The position numbers and the translations under genes were made by a program. The notes under the pieces are model-generated. The model ran no database searches and had not been told where the DNA came from. It saw nothing but the letters and a program-made list of their open reading frames with translations. From GCA-2701705 sp036163455 (GTDB lineage: Bacteria > Pseudomonadota > Gammaproteobacteria > GCA-002705445 > GCA-002716945), in the NCBI GenBank assembly GCA_036163455.1, contig JAYZKL010000035.1, positions 1 through 61,811 on the forward strand: DNA of 61,811 nucleotides, written 5' to 3'. Below, in pieces: positions 33,405 through 42,390 of the stretch; within the stretch, counting starts at the first letter, position 1; every line of letters starts with the position of its first letter.

Positions 33405-34346
33405 ATGTCTGTATATACTAAAATAACCAATGATGAGTTGGAATTACACCTTGAGAATTACTCATTAGGAAAGATTATAAATTTTTCTGGTATTTCTGAA
33501 GGCATAGAAAATAGCAATTATTTATTGAATACAGAAAATGGAGATTTTATATTTACTATCTTTGAAGCTATCAGCGCTGATAGAGTTATTGACTATCTTT
33601 CATTTATGAATCATATAAATAAAAAAGGGTTACTATCTCCATTGGTTATTGAAACTAAGAGTGGCAAATTATCTAAAAGCATTCAAGATAAACCTTCAGC
33701 AGTAATAGAAAAATTAGAAGGTAAATCAATTGTTCAACCAACAAATAATCATTGTGAACAACTAGGAAAGATTCTTGCTAATTTTCACTTATGCGGTCAA
33801 GATTTTTCAATTGGAATTACAAATGCTAGAGGTTCAATTTGGGCTAAAAATTCTCTAGAAAGACTTAATGGATTGATAAATAAAAATCAATTAAACTTAA
33901 TTCAAAAATCTATTGAAATCCAAGAAGAGTTTTTAAACAGTGATTTACCAACAGGTATGATTCATGCAGATCTTTTTAGAGATAATGTTTTATACTCGGC
34001 AGATAAAATCTCAGGCATCATTGATTTTTACTACTCATGTTGCGGCCCATATATCTATGATTTGGCTATTGTAGTAAATGATTGGTGTAATCAAGAGAAT
34101 AACTCTATCAACGAAGAAAAATTTAATCACCTACTAGCAGAATATAATAAATATCGGGAAATCAGTGATATAGAAAAAACTTTATGGAAACATGCATTAG
34201 TGTCAGCAGCTCTTAGATTCTATCTTTCTAGATTGACTGACCTGCATTATCCAAAAATTGGCGAAATAACACATATTAAAGACCCATCTATTTTTGAAAA
34301 TATATTAATTGATAGAATAGAGAGTAATTATCAGATTTTATTATGA
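33405..34346 (+). CDS. thrB: Homoserine kinase, APH-fold type (ThrB)
   Basis: Phosphorylates homoserine for threonine synthesis. At 313 aa it belongs to the aminoglycoside-phosphotransferase-like ThrB class of Pseudomonas and alpha-proteobacteria, not the GHMP class of E. coli. Marks are ISEGIENSNYLLNTENG, the catalytic MIHADLFRDNVLY (HxDxxxxN) and GIIDFYYSCCGPYIYDLA with the metal-binding Asp. polA-thrB adjacency is conserved in Pseudomonas. Its stop overlaps the dctQ start (ATGA), an unusual partner. Confidence 0.92.
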   Translation: MSVYTKITNDELELHLENYSLGKIINFSGISEGIENSNYLLNTENGDFIFTIFEAISADRVIDYLSFMNHINKKGLLSPLVIETKSGKLSKSIQDKPSAVIEKLEGKSIVQPTNNHCEQLGKILANFHLCGQDFSIGITNARGSIWAKNSLERLNGLINKNQLNLIQKSIEIQEEFLNSDLPTGMIHADLFRDNVLYSADKISGIIDFYYSCCGPYIYDLAIVVNDWCNQENNSINEEKFNHLLAEYNKYREISDIEKTLWKHALVSAALRFYLSRLTDLHYPKIGEITHIKDPSIFENILIDRIESNYQILL

Positions 34347-34843
34347 AAAGCATACAAGAACTTATAGATAATTTTATTGAAAGAATTGGTTACTTGATTG
34401 GTTTTATGGTTGTAATCATGGTTTTTTTAGTAATTTTAACTCTATTTCTCAGATATTTTCTAAACATTGGTAGTGTTGCTCTGCAAGAATCAATTATGTA
34501 TTTGCATGCAATATTTTTTATGTTTGGAATATCTTTTGCCATAAAAGAAAATGCTCATGTGAAAATTGATATCCTATCAAACAAATTTAGCGCTAGGAGA
34601 AAAAATCTTGTATTTATCATGGGCATTATTTTTTTTATGATTCCATTTGCACTGTTTGTTATTTTCATAAGCACAGATATGGTAATTAATTCTTGGAGTG
34701 TTATGGAACAATCTAGTGAAGCCGGAGGGTTAAATTTAGTTTATTTATTAAAAAGCATTATCCCACTAACTGGACTTCTCATTTTTTTTCAAAGTATTTC
34801 TGAACTTATAAAAAATATAACCTCTTTTTTAAATGAATATTGA
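34343..34843 (+). CDS. dctQ: TRAP transporter small permease (DctQ-type)
   Basis: Four-helix inner-membrane subunit of a tripartite sodium-coupled carboxylate transporter; 166 aa. Signature region: LQESIMYLHAIFFMFGISFA with KENAHVKIDI, typical of the FcbT2-like group that pairs with Tat-exported binding proteins. It overlaps thrB by 4 bases and dctM by 11 bases, so all three are translationally coupled. Confidence 0.9.
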   Translation: MKSIQELIDNFIERIGYLIGFMVVIMVFLVILTLFLRYFLNIGSVALQESIMYLHAIFFMFGISFAIKENAHVKIDILSNKFSARRKNLVFIMGIIFFMIPFALFVIFISTDMVINSWSVMEQSSEAGGLNLVYLLKSIIPLTGLLIFFQSISELIKNITSFLNEY

Positions 34844-36197
34844 ATACATTGCTATTTTATTTGTTTTAACTACTTTTGGATTTCTCTTATCAGGATTCCC
34901 CGTAGCTTTTGTCTTGTCAGGAATTTCACTCATTTTTGCATATCTAGGAATTATGTTCGATATATTTGATTATTCATATCTATTAGCCTTCCCTAATCGT
35001 GTTTACGGCATAATGGTTAATCAAAATTTGCTAGCAGTACCTTTATTTATTTTTATGGGTTCAGTTTTGGAAAAAACTAATATAGCAGAAAACTTACTTA
35101 AATCTATGAACCAATTATATAAAAATAATTCTAGTGGTTTAGGGGTTTCTGTCATAATTGTTGGTACTTTAATGGCTGCTAGTACAGGAATTGTAGGAGC
35201 AAGTGTCGTAACGCTAGGCCTGCTATCTCTTCCTGTGATGTTGAAAAATGGTTATCCATCTTCACTTGCTTGTGGGACTATTTGCGCATCTGGTACTTTA
35301 GGACAGATAATACCTCCTTCCCTTGTATTGATTTTATTAGCTGATGTTTTGTCTTCAGCCTATCAACAAGCACAATTAAACGCTGGAATATTTTCACCAG
35401 AAACAATAACAATCGGTGATCTTTTTGCTGGAGCAATCATTCCAGGATTATTACTTCCAGTACTATATATTTTTTATATAAAATCTAAAAATATTAGATC
35501 GATTGAAAGCCAAAATAAAAATGCTTATAGTGAAGACAACATAAACTTATTTAAATCAATTCTTCCACCATTTATTTTAATTTTTCTTGTTTTGGGTTCA
35601 ATTATCTTTGGTATAGCAACACCTTCAGAAGCTGCAGCTGTAGGAGCAGCAGGTTCATTAAGTATAGCTTTTACACAAGGTAAATTTACAAAAAATATTT
35701 TAGAAAAAACATCTAGGGAAACTATGAAAATAACTAGTATGGTATTTATGATTTTACTTGGTGCAACACTCTTCTCCCTTGTTTTTCGTGGTTTTGAAGG
35801 AGAGTTATTAATACACAATCTATTGATAGAAATACCATCTGATAAATATATGTCATTATTAATTGTACTTACACTCATGTTCTTCTTGGGTTTCATTTTA
35901 GATTTTATTGAGATTATATTTATTGTAATTCCATTATTTGGCCCTACTTTATTTTCTCTTGGTTTTGACCCTGTTTGGATTGGAATTTTAATCGCAATGG
36001 TGTTGCAAACCTCATTTCTTACTCCTCCATTTGGGTTCTCATTATTTTATTTACGTGGTGTTGCACCAAAAAATATCTCAACCTTTGAAATCTATAACGG
36101 AGTCTATCCATTTATTGGTATACAGGTTTTAGTAATTATAGCTATTTATCTGTTCCCTGGTATGACTACGTTTTTGCCAGAATTTTTCTTCGGCTAA
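34833..36197 (+). CDS. dctM: TRAP transporter large permease (DctM-type)
   Basis: Sodium-driven transport subunit, 454 aa, about 12 membrane helices. Family marks are NQNLLAVPLFIFMGSVLEKT, CASGTLGQIIPPSLVLILL, TPSEAAAVGAAGSLSIA and QTSFLTPPFGFSLFYLRG. Together with the DctQ and DctP proteins it forms a complete system. Its stop codon directly abuts that of convergent dctP at 36198. Confidence 0.94.
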   Translation: MNIEYIAILFVLTTFGFLLSGFPVAFVLSGISLIFAYLGIMFDIFDYSYLLAFPNRVYGIMVNQNLLAVPLFIFMGSVLEKTNIAENLLKSMNQLYKNNSSGLGVSVIIVGTLMAASTGIVGASVVTLGLLSLPVMLKNGYPSSLACGTICASGTLGQIIPPSLVLILLADVLSSAYQQAQLNAGIFSPETITIGDLFAGAIIPGLLLPVLYIFYIKSKNIRSIESQNKNAYSEDNINLFKSILPPFILIFLVLGSIIFGIATPSEAAAVGAAGSLSIAFTQGKFTKNILEKTSRETMKITSMVFMILLGATLFSLVFRGFEGELLIHNLLIEIPSDKYMSLLIVLTLMFFLGFILDFIEIIFIVIPLFGPTLFSLGFDPVWIGILIAMVLQTSFLTPPFGFSLFYLRGVAPKNISTFEIYNGVYPFIGIQVLVIIAIYLFPGMTTFLPEFFFG

Positions 36198-37283
36198 TCA
36201 ATCTCTAAATTTAATATATGATTTTTCAGAAAGTTTAGTCCAAGGAATAACTTCTTTTTGGAATTTTGTATAAGACTCATGAACTTCCTTAGTAATTGAA
36301 TCAGTCTTGCCTATTTCATTTACAACTTCCATGGATAATTTCTTCAGAAATTTCATTACTTTTTCTGGAAACTCATTAATACTTATCTTTTCAGAAATTA
36401 AATATTGCAAAGCTTGATTATTTTTTGATGTGTAGTCAGCCAACATATCAATGTTAGCAGCTTTACAAGAAAGATCTATTATATGTTTTAAATCAGTTGG
36501 TAATTTATTATATGCATCTTTGTTTATAATACATTCTATTGTTGGTCCAGGTTCATGCCATCCCGGATAATAATAATATTTTGCAGCTTTATGTAAACCG
36601 AATGCTCGATCATTATAGGGGCCAACCCACTCAGTTGCATCTATAGCGCCTGTTTGTAGTGCAGTAAATAGTTCAGTTCCCGGTAAAGTTATAGGAACCC
36701 CTCCAGCTCTGGCTAAAACTTCACCTCCCAAGCCTGGGATCCTCATTTTTAAACCTTGCAAATCTTTGGGGGTATTAATCTTTTTATTAAACCATCCGCC
36801 CATTTGAACACCAGTGTTACCCGCTGGTCTTGGTATTAGATTAAATTGGGTATACAACTTTTCCCAGAGTTTTAATCCATCACCATAATATAACCATGCA
36901 TTCATTTCTTGTGCATTGAGACCAAAAGGGACTGAAGAAAAAAATTGGCATGCCTGACTTTTTCCTTTCCAATAATAAGCTCCTGAATGACCAAGTTCCG
37001 CACCACCATTAGATACGTAATCAAAAACTTCTAAAGGAGGGACCAATTCATTAGCTCCAAAAACTTTGATTTTAATTCTGTTATTTGATAATTGATTTAT
37101 AATTTTTGCTAGATGCTCAGCTCCAACACCTAAGCCTGGGAAGTTTTTTGGCCAAGATGTAACCATCTTCCATTTAAATTCAGTTTTTGATTTTGAAGAA
37201 GCTGCCTTCGATGTTAATATTGATCCACCTAAAAGTGATAGCCCAATTGATTTAATAAAATCTCTTCTTTTTATTTTCTTCAT
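36198..37283 (-). CDS. dctP: TRAP transporter substrate-binding protein (DctP-type), Tat-exported
   Basis: A 361-aa periplasmic solute receptor. It has a twin-arginine leader (IKRRDFIKSIGLSLLGG) rather than a Sec signal. The body matches the FcbT1/TakP-like branch: MVTSWPKNFPGLGVGAEHLA, NTPKDLQGLKMRIPGLGGEV, LQTGAIDATEWVGPYNDRAF. Members bind 2-oxo acids, lactate or related carboxylates; I cannot pick one. It is on the opposite strand to its permease genes, stop to stop. It follows uvrD by 1 base. Confidence 0.92.
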   Translation of the reverse strand: MKKIKRRDFIKSIGLSLLGGSILTSKAASSKSKTEFKWKMVTSWPKNFPGLGVGAEHLAKIINQLSNNRIKIKVFGANELVPPLEVFDYVSNGGAELGHSGAYYWKGKSQACQFFSSVPFGLNAQEMNAWLYYGDGLKLWEKLYTQFNLIPRPAGNTGVQMGGWFNKKINTPKDLQGLKMRIPGLGGEVLARAGGVPITLPGTELFTALQTGAIDATEWVGPYNDRAFGLHKAAKYYYYPGWHEPGPTIECIINKDAYNKLPTDLKHIIDLSCKAANIDMLADYTSKNNQALQYLISEKISINEFPEKVMKFLKKLSMEVVNEIGKTDSITKEVHESYTKFQKEVIPWTKLSEKSYIKFRD

Positions 37284-37284
37284 T

Positions 37285-39414
37285 TTATAAAAATTCCAAA
37301 TTACTGTAATTTAAAACCAAAACTTTATAACCATAACTATCAAAGTTTATATGAAGTTTTAAATCATCTCTAGCCCCTTCATATCTTTGTATAATTCCTT
37401 CTCCAAACTTTACATGCCTTACTCTTTGTCCTACTTTAAAAAAATATTTTTTGTTTGATGGTTTCGAAATACTTGAATTATAATTAGATTTAGATACTGT
37501 TTCTGACTTAATACCTTCAATCATTTCATCAGGTATTTCACTTAGAAACCTAGATGGTCCATTAGAAGGATTATAGCCTCCCTCTCTAAACTCTGTATAG
37601 CTAAAGAAAAGCAATTTTTTTGCTCTTGTAATTGCAACATAACACAACCTTCTTTCTTCTTCTAAAAAGTCATCCTCGGTATCTCTTCTATAATTTGGGA
37701 AAATACCATCTTCCAATCCCATTAGAAAAACAATTGGAAACTCAAGCCCTTTTGCAGAATGGATTGTCATAATTTGTAATGGATCTTCATGTGTTCTTGA
37801 TTGATACTCGCCAGCTTCTAATGCCGCATTATCTAGAAAATCCCTAATTAAGTCATCACTATCAACATTACTATTTTCATAAGACTCTGCATGAGATATC
37901 AATTCTTCAAGGTTTTCTTGTTTAGATACTGATTCTTCACCTTTTAAATTCTCATAATATGATTTTAGAGTAGATAATTTAATTGTATTTTCAATTAAAG
38001 TAGATAGGTCAGATGTTTTTATTAATGAAGAAATTTTCTCTATAATTTCAATAAAAGATCTGATTGAATCAATTGAGCGTGTAATATTTAATTTATCAAG
38101 GCTTTGTATAGATTCCCATAATGAAATAGAATGAGATTTTGAATAGTTCCTAATAACCTCCATAGTTTTTTCGCCAATGCCTCTGGGTGGAACATTTATA
38201 ATTCTCTCAAATGCTGTGTTATCTGAAGAATTAGCGGCTAATCTAAGATAAGCAATCACATCTTTTATTTCTGCTCTTTCAAAAAAACGAAATCCTCCAA
38301 AAACTACATACGGTATCTGTCTGGCACTTAATTCTCCTTCTAATGTACGAGAAAGAAAATTGGCTCGATATAATATAGCAATGTCAGATCTTTTATAACC
38401 ATTCTCAAAAAACCAATTAATCTTTTCAGCAATGAATCTGCATTCTTCTTTTGAACTATCAGCCCTATAAAGGTAGACAGGTTCCCCTTTTTTTGAAGAT
38501 GTCCATAAGTCCTTGCCTAATCTATTTTGGTTCTTTTTAATTAAACTATTAGCGACATCTAAAATTTTACTTGTTGATCTATAGTTTTGTTCTAATTTGA
38601 ACATTTCAACATTAGAAAATTCTTTTTTAAAGAGTTGTATATTTTTACTGCGTGCACCTCTCCAAGCATAGATTGATTGATCGTCATCTCCAACAGCATA
38701 CAACGAGCCTTTCTCTCCATTTAATATTTTAAGAAGATTAAATTGCAGAGTATTAGTATCCTGAAACTCATCAACCATAATATGTTGAAATCTATCGTTG
38801 TAATATTTTAGAAGTTCAGGTTTATTTTTAAGCGTCTCATAAGTAGTTAAAATCAAATCTGCAAAATCTAGTGATTTTGTTTGTATTCGTGCTTCTTCAT
38901 AATCTCTAAAAATATCTCTGTAAGCATCATCCTTATCTGATGAATTAGAAATTCTCTCTCCCTTATCTTTTCTTGAATTGATGAATGATTGTAAAGCTTT
39001 TGGAACATAAATTTTTTCATCAAGATTTCTTGATTTAATAACCCTTTTAATTATCCTTAATTGATCTTGTGAATCGAGTATGGTGAAAAATTCAGAAATT
39101 CCTGCATCCTTCCAATGTATTTTTAAAAACCTTCTACAAATCCCATGAAATGTTCCAAACCATAGGCCTTGAGATGAAATTCTAAGTAGGCTTTCTATTC
39201 TTTGCTTCATTTCATTAGCTGCCTTATTAGTAAAAGTTAAAGCCAAAATATTGCTTGGCTTAATGTTAAAATCTTGAATTAGTTTTGCCACTCTGCAAGT
39301 TAAGACTTTTGTTTTTCCACTGCCTGCGCCAGCTAGAATTAATTTATTACCCTGACTACAATTTACAGCATCTTCTTGCTGTTCATTTAATTCCCCAAAT
39401 TCTACCTTCTCCAT
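37285..39414 (-). CDS. uvrD: DNA helicase II (UvrD)
   Basis: SF1A 3'-5' helicase of nucleotide excision and mismatch repair, 709 aa. Walker A: LAGAGSGKTKVL. Further motifs are ALTFTNKAANEMKQR, VDEFQDTNTLQF, GDDDQSIYAWRGA, EQNYRSTSKIL, IMTIHSAKGLEFP and VAITRAKKLLFF. The C-terminal Tudor-like end (VRHVKFGEGIIQRYEG) distinguishes UvrD/PcrA from Rep. I use ATG 39414, which overlaps the ubiB stop as TGATG; GTG 39417 precedes it. Confidence 0.95.
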   Translation of the reverse strand: MEKVEFGELNEQQEDAVNCSQGNKLILAGAGSGKTKVLTCRVAKLIQDFNIKPSNILALTFTNKAANEMKQRIESLLRISSQGLWFGTFHGICRRFLKIHWKDAGISEFFTILDSQDQLRIIKRVIKSRNLDEKIYVPKALQSFINSRKDKGERISNSSDKDDAYRDIFRDYEEARIQTKSLDFADLILTTYETLKNKPELLKYYNDRFQHIMVDEFQDTNTLQFNLLKILNGEKGSLYAVGDDDQSIYAWRGARSKNIQLFKKEFSNVEMFKLEQNYRSTSKILDVANSLIKKNQNRLGKDLWTSSKKGEPVYLYRADSSKEECRFIAEKINWFFENGYKRSDIAILYRANFLSRTLEGELSARQIPYVVFGGFRFFERAEIKDVIAYLRLAANSSDNTAFERIINVPPRGIGEKTMEVIRNYSKSHSISLWESIQSLDKLNITRSIDSIRSFIEIIEKISSLIKTSDLSTLIENTIKLSTLKSYYENLKGEESVSKQENLEELISHAESYENSNVDSDDLIRDFLDNAALEAGEYQSRTHEDPLQIMTIHSAKGLEFPIVFLMGLEDGIFPNYRRDTEDDFLEEERRLCYVAITRAKKLLFFSYTEFREGGYNPSNGPSRFLSEIPDEMIEGIKSETVSKSNYNSSISKPSNKKYFFKVGQRVRHVKFGEGIIQRYEGARDDLKLHINFDSYGYKVLVLNYSNLEFL

Positions 39415-41075
39415 CACTTATCTTCCTTAGGTTTGAGAATAAATATAAATAAAAGGGCAATCAAAATATATGGTACAGAAAAATCAAAATACATATGCAA
39501 TTTATCAAAGGAAGCAAGAAAAACTCCCATCATGGTCGGAGGAACAAGCAAGAAAAATATTGAGAAATACCAATAGTTCCTCATACTATTTTTATATATT
39601 TGCTTTTCAACTTTCTTTAATTGATTCAAATTTCTATTCAAATCAAAATTATCATTATTAATTAAATCTATGATTCTTCTAATCGAGATGGGTATCTCAG
39701 GGAAAACATCTATTAATTGAGTTGAGTTTTTTCTGAATTTTTTTATCATTGATAAAAGGCTCTTCTGGTTCTTCATCCATCTTTCCAAAATTGGCTTTGA
39801 TGTTTTCCATAAATCTAATTCGGGATTAAATTGCCTGCCTAATCCTTCTGTATATAACAATGTTTTTTGCATTAATATTAATTGTGGTTGAACTTCCAAT
39901 TTAAATTTTCTAGCGGTACTGAATAAACTAATTATTATATCGCTGATAGATATGTCCTTTATAGGGCGATCTAGCATAGGTTCACAATTTTTTCTGATAG
40001 CTTCTTCCAATTCACTAATATTTGTATTTCGTGGAACCCATTCGCATTCTACATGCAATCTTGCAACTTTTTCATAATCTCTGTTAAAAAAAGCTACAAA
40101 ATTTTCTGCTAAATATTTCTTATCAAACTCACTTAATGATCCAACAATCCCAAAGTCAACAAGCACAAATTGGACTTTATTATCAATATTTTTAACAAAA
40201 ATATTACCTGGATGCATATCAGCATGAAAAAAATTATGTTCAAAAACTTGGATAAAAAATAATTCTAGAGCTTTATTGGCTATTTCTTCAAAGTTTATGT
40301 TATTGTCACGAAGTTCTCTCTTATTATTTATAGGTGTAGCAAAAACTCTTTCCATCACCAATACATTCTTAGTAACTAAATCCCAATGGATATCTGGTAT
40401 ATATAGTAAGTCAGAATTTCTAAAATTATTCTTCATCCTCTTGGCATTAGATGCTTCTTTAATTAAATCAAGTTCATCAAAAATTATTTTTTCATAGTCA
40501 TTTACTACTTCTATTAGATGCATTCTTCTAAAATCATCAGATAATGAATTCAAGTAGGTGGCCACTCTCTTCATTAGAAGCAAATCTTTATTTATTTGTT
40601 CAACAATTCTTGGCCTTACTACCTTAACAATTACATTGTTATTATTATTTAATGTTGCTTCATGAACTTGTGCAATAGATGCAGAGGCAATAGGAACAGG
40701 ATTGAATGTAGAGAAAATAAAATCTATTTTTTTCCCCATATCATGTTCAATTATCTTAACTGCTTCATCTCCTGGAAAAGGCTTTACGCTATCTTGTAAT
40801 TTAGATAATTCTTCTGCTATATCATCTCTTAACAAATCTTTTCTGGTAGATACTATTTGCCCAAGCTTGACAAATATGGGCCCTAATTCTTCAAACAAAG
40901 TTCTTATTTTAAGTGGGATATCTTGTACATCTTTCTTCCTAAACCAGTTCCATGGAAAAAAATAAAAAAAATATACTTTTTTACTAACTAATTTAGAGTT
41001 TAACAACATTCCATCGACATCATATTTTATGGCCAAATATATAATTTGAAGGATTCTAAATAGGTTTTTTATCAT
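39414..41075 (-). CDS. ubiB: Ubiquinone biosynthesis ATPase-like protein UbiB
   Basis: Atypical kinase-fold (ADCK/ABC1) membrane protein required for ubiquinone synthesis. At 553 aa it is normal. Marks are the KxGQ motif in GPIFVKLGQIVSTRKDLL, IASASIAQVHEATL, the ExD region LIKEASNAKRM and HNFFHADMHPGNIFV with LVDFGIVGSL. Two C-terminal membrane helices lie in the last 60 residues. It overlaps ubiJ by 20 bases, completing the ubiE-ubiJ-ubiB operon. Confidence 0.95.
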   Translation of the reverse strand: MIKNLFRILQIIYLAIKYDVDGMLLNSKLVSKKVYFFYFFPWNWFRKKDVQDIPLKIRTLFEELGPIFVKLGQIVSTRKDLLRDDIAEELSKLQDSVKPFPGDEAVKIIEHDMGKKIDFIFSTFNPVPIASASIAQVHEATLNNNNNVIVKVVRPRIVEQINKDLLLMKRVATYLNSLSDDFRRMHLIEVVNDYEKIIFDELDLIKEASNAKRMKNNFRNSDLLYIPDIHWDLVTKNVLVMERVFATPINNKRELRDNNINFEEIANKALELFFIQVFEHNFFHADMHPGNIFVKNIDNKVQFVLVDFGIVGSLSEFDKKYLAENFVAFFNRDYEKVARLHVECEWVPRNTNISELEEAIRKNCEPMLDRPIKDISISDIIISLFSTARKFKLEVQPQLILMQKTLLYTEGLGRQFNPELDLWKTSKPILERWMKNQKSLLSMIKKFRKNSTQLIDVFPEIPISIRRIIDLINNDNFDLNRNLNQLKKVEKQIYKNSMRNYWYFSIFFLLVPPTMMGVFLASFDKLHMYFDFSVPYILIALLFIFILKPKEDK

Positions 41076-41652
41076 TTGAATATTTTTTTACTAGTTTATC
41101 AGTTCTGCTCTTAAGATTATCTACATCATCTAAGAATTGATCTATATCAGACTTTGTGGGAAATAAAGCCATATCTTCTATAAAAAAATCTCTTAAATCA
41201 TTAGTAGTGTCTTCAAAAAAACTTGTAATATCCATATTAAATTTTGAAGCAATACTTTCAATTTTACTCGCCTTGTCACTTCCAACTATATTAGAAATAA
41301 TAAGATGAAATTTTTCAGATTTATGTAAAAATTCATTAATCTTATTAGCTGTATTTATATCCCCATTTATTTTAATTCTATCTGAAAATTTATCTGAACC
41401 CCTGCTAATAATATACATAAAAAAGTCTAAAGGGGTAGCAATGAATTCTACATCAAAATTTTCCTCATTATCTAAAAAAACAATTGTATTATCTCTAACT
41501 TCAAAAAATAATATTAAATCAATTCTGGATAGATTAATTTTTATCTTTTTTTGATCTATTTCGTCTAGAAAATTATCAGGAAATATTCTGTTAAATTTTT
41601 CTCCTTTAAGTATTTTATTGCAATACTCTATAAATTTTTTTGGAATTTTCAA
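41056..41652 (-). CDS. ubiJ: Ubiquinone biosynthesis accessory factor UbiJ (SCP2 domain)
   Basis: A 198-aa lipid-binding SCP2-type protein of the soluble ubiquinone assembly complex. The sequence is divergent, but the DFFMYIISRGSDKF and RIKINGDINTANKINEFL segments and the helical C-terminus fit UbiJ. Position between ubiE and ubiB, overlapping both, makes the assignment firm. Its known partner UbiK is encoded at 27651. Confidence 0.88.
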   Translation of the reverse strand: MKIPKKFIEYCNKILKGEKFNRIFPDNFLDEIDQKKIKINLSRIDLILFFEVRDNTIVFLDNEENFDVEFIATPLDFFMYIISRGSDKFSDRIKINGDINTANKINEFLHKSEKFHLIISNIVGSDKASKIESIASKFNMDITSFFEDTTNDLRDFFIEDMALFPTKSDIDQFLDDVDNLKSRTDKLVKKYSNDKKPI

Positions 41653-42389
41653 TTTTTGTATCCAATATGTATTGTGACAATACCACCATTTAGACGAATA
41701 AATTTTGTGTTAATAAAATTATTCTTTTTCATCATTTCGAGAACTTTATTTGGATGAGGGTGCATTTTAATAGATTCAGCAAGATAATTATAGCTATCAT
41801 AATCATTAACAATAATCTTACCTAACTGTGGGATTACGTTAAATGTATACTTTTGGAAAATTTTATTCATATATTCATTCTCAGGCAAACATAATTCTAA
41901 AATAACAATTTTACCTCCTGGTTTTAGAATTCTAAAAATATTTTTAAGGGAAGAATTATAATCTGTAAAATTTCTAAAACCAAATGCAATTGATGCAACA
42001 TCAAAGCTATTATCTTTCAATTTACATTTTTCTATTGTAGAACAGACATATTTAACATTTCTCACAAAACCATTATCAATCATCTTATTTTTACAAATTT
42101 TTTGCATCTCCTTGCTACTATCTAGACACGTAATAGACAAATTTCTATTCTTCCTTAGAAGTTGTAGTGATATATCACCAGTTCCAGAAGCTATATCAAT
42201 TACTTTAGAGATATTTTCTGGATTACAAATACTTACCATTCGTTTTTTCCAGATCCTATGTAAACCGAAAGACATTACATCATTCATTAAATCATATTTT
42301 TCAGAAACTGATGTAAACAGATTAGATATCATCTCATCTTTTATTTTTTTTGAAACTTTCAAAAAACCAAAATTAACTTTCTCATCCAT
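41649..42389 (-). CDS. ubiE: Demethylmenaquinone/demethylubiquinone C-methyltransferase UbiE
   Basis: SAM-dependent C-methylation step of ubiquinone (and menaquinone) synthesis; 246 aa. Marks are YDLMNDVMSFGLHRIWK, the SAM motif VIDIASGTGDISLQL, DVASIAFGFRNFTDY, FRILKPGGKIVILELC and the C-terminal GGIVTIHIGYK. It overlaps ubiJ by 4 bases and starts 1 base after spoT ends. Confidence 0.96.
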   Translation of the reverse strand: MDEKVNFGFLKVSKKIKDEMISNLFTSVSEKYDLMNDVMSFGLHRIWKKRMVSICNPENISKVIDIASGTGDISLQLLRKNRNLSITCLDSSKEMQKICKNKMIDNGFVRNVKYVCSTIEKCKLKDNSFDVASIAFGFRNFTDYNSSLKNIFRILKPGGKIVILELCLPENEYMNKIFQKYTFNVIPQLGKIIVNDYDSYNYLAESIKMHPHPNKVLEMMKKNNFINTKFIRLNGGIVTIHIGYKN

Positions 42390-42390
42390 T

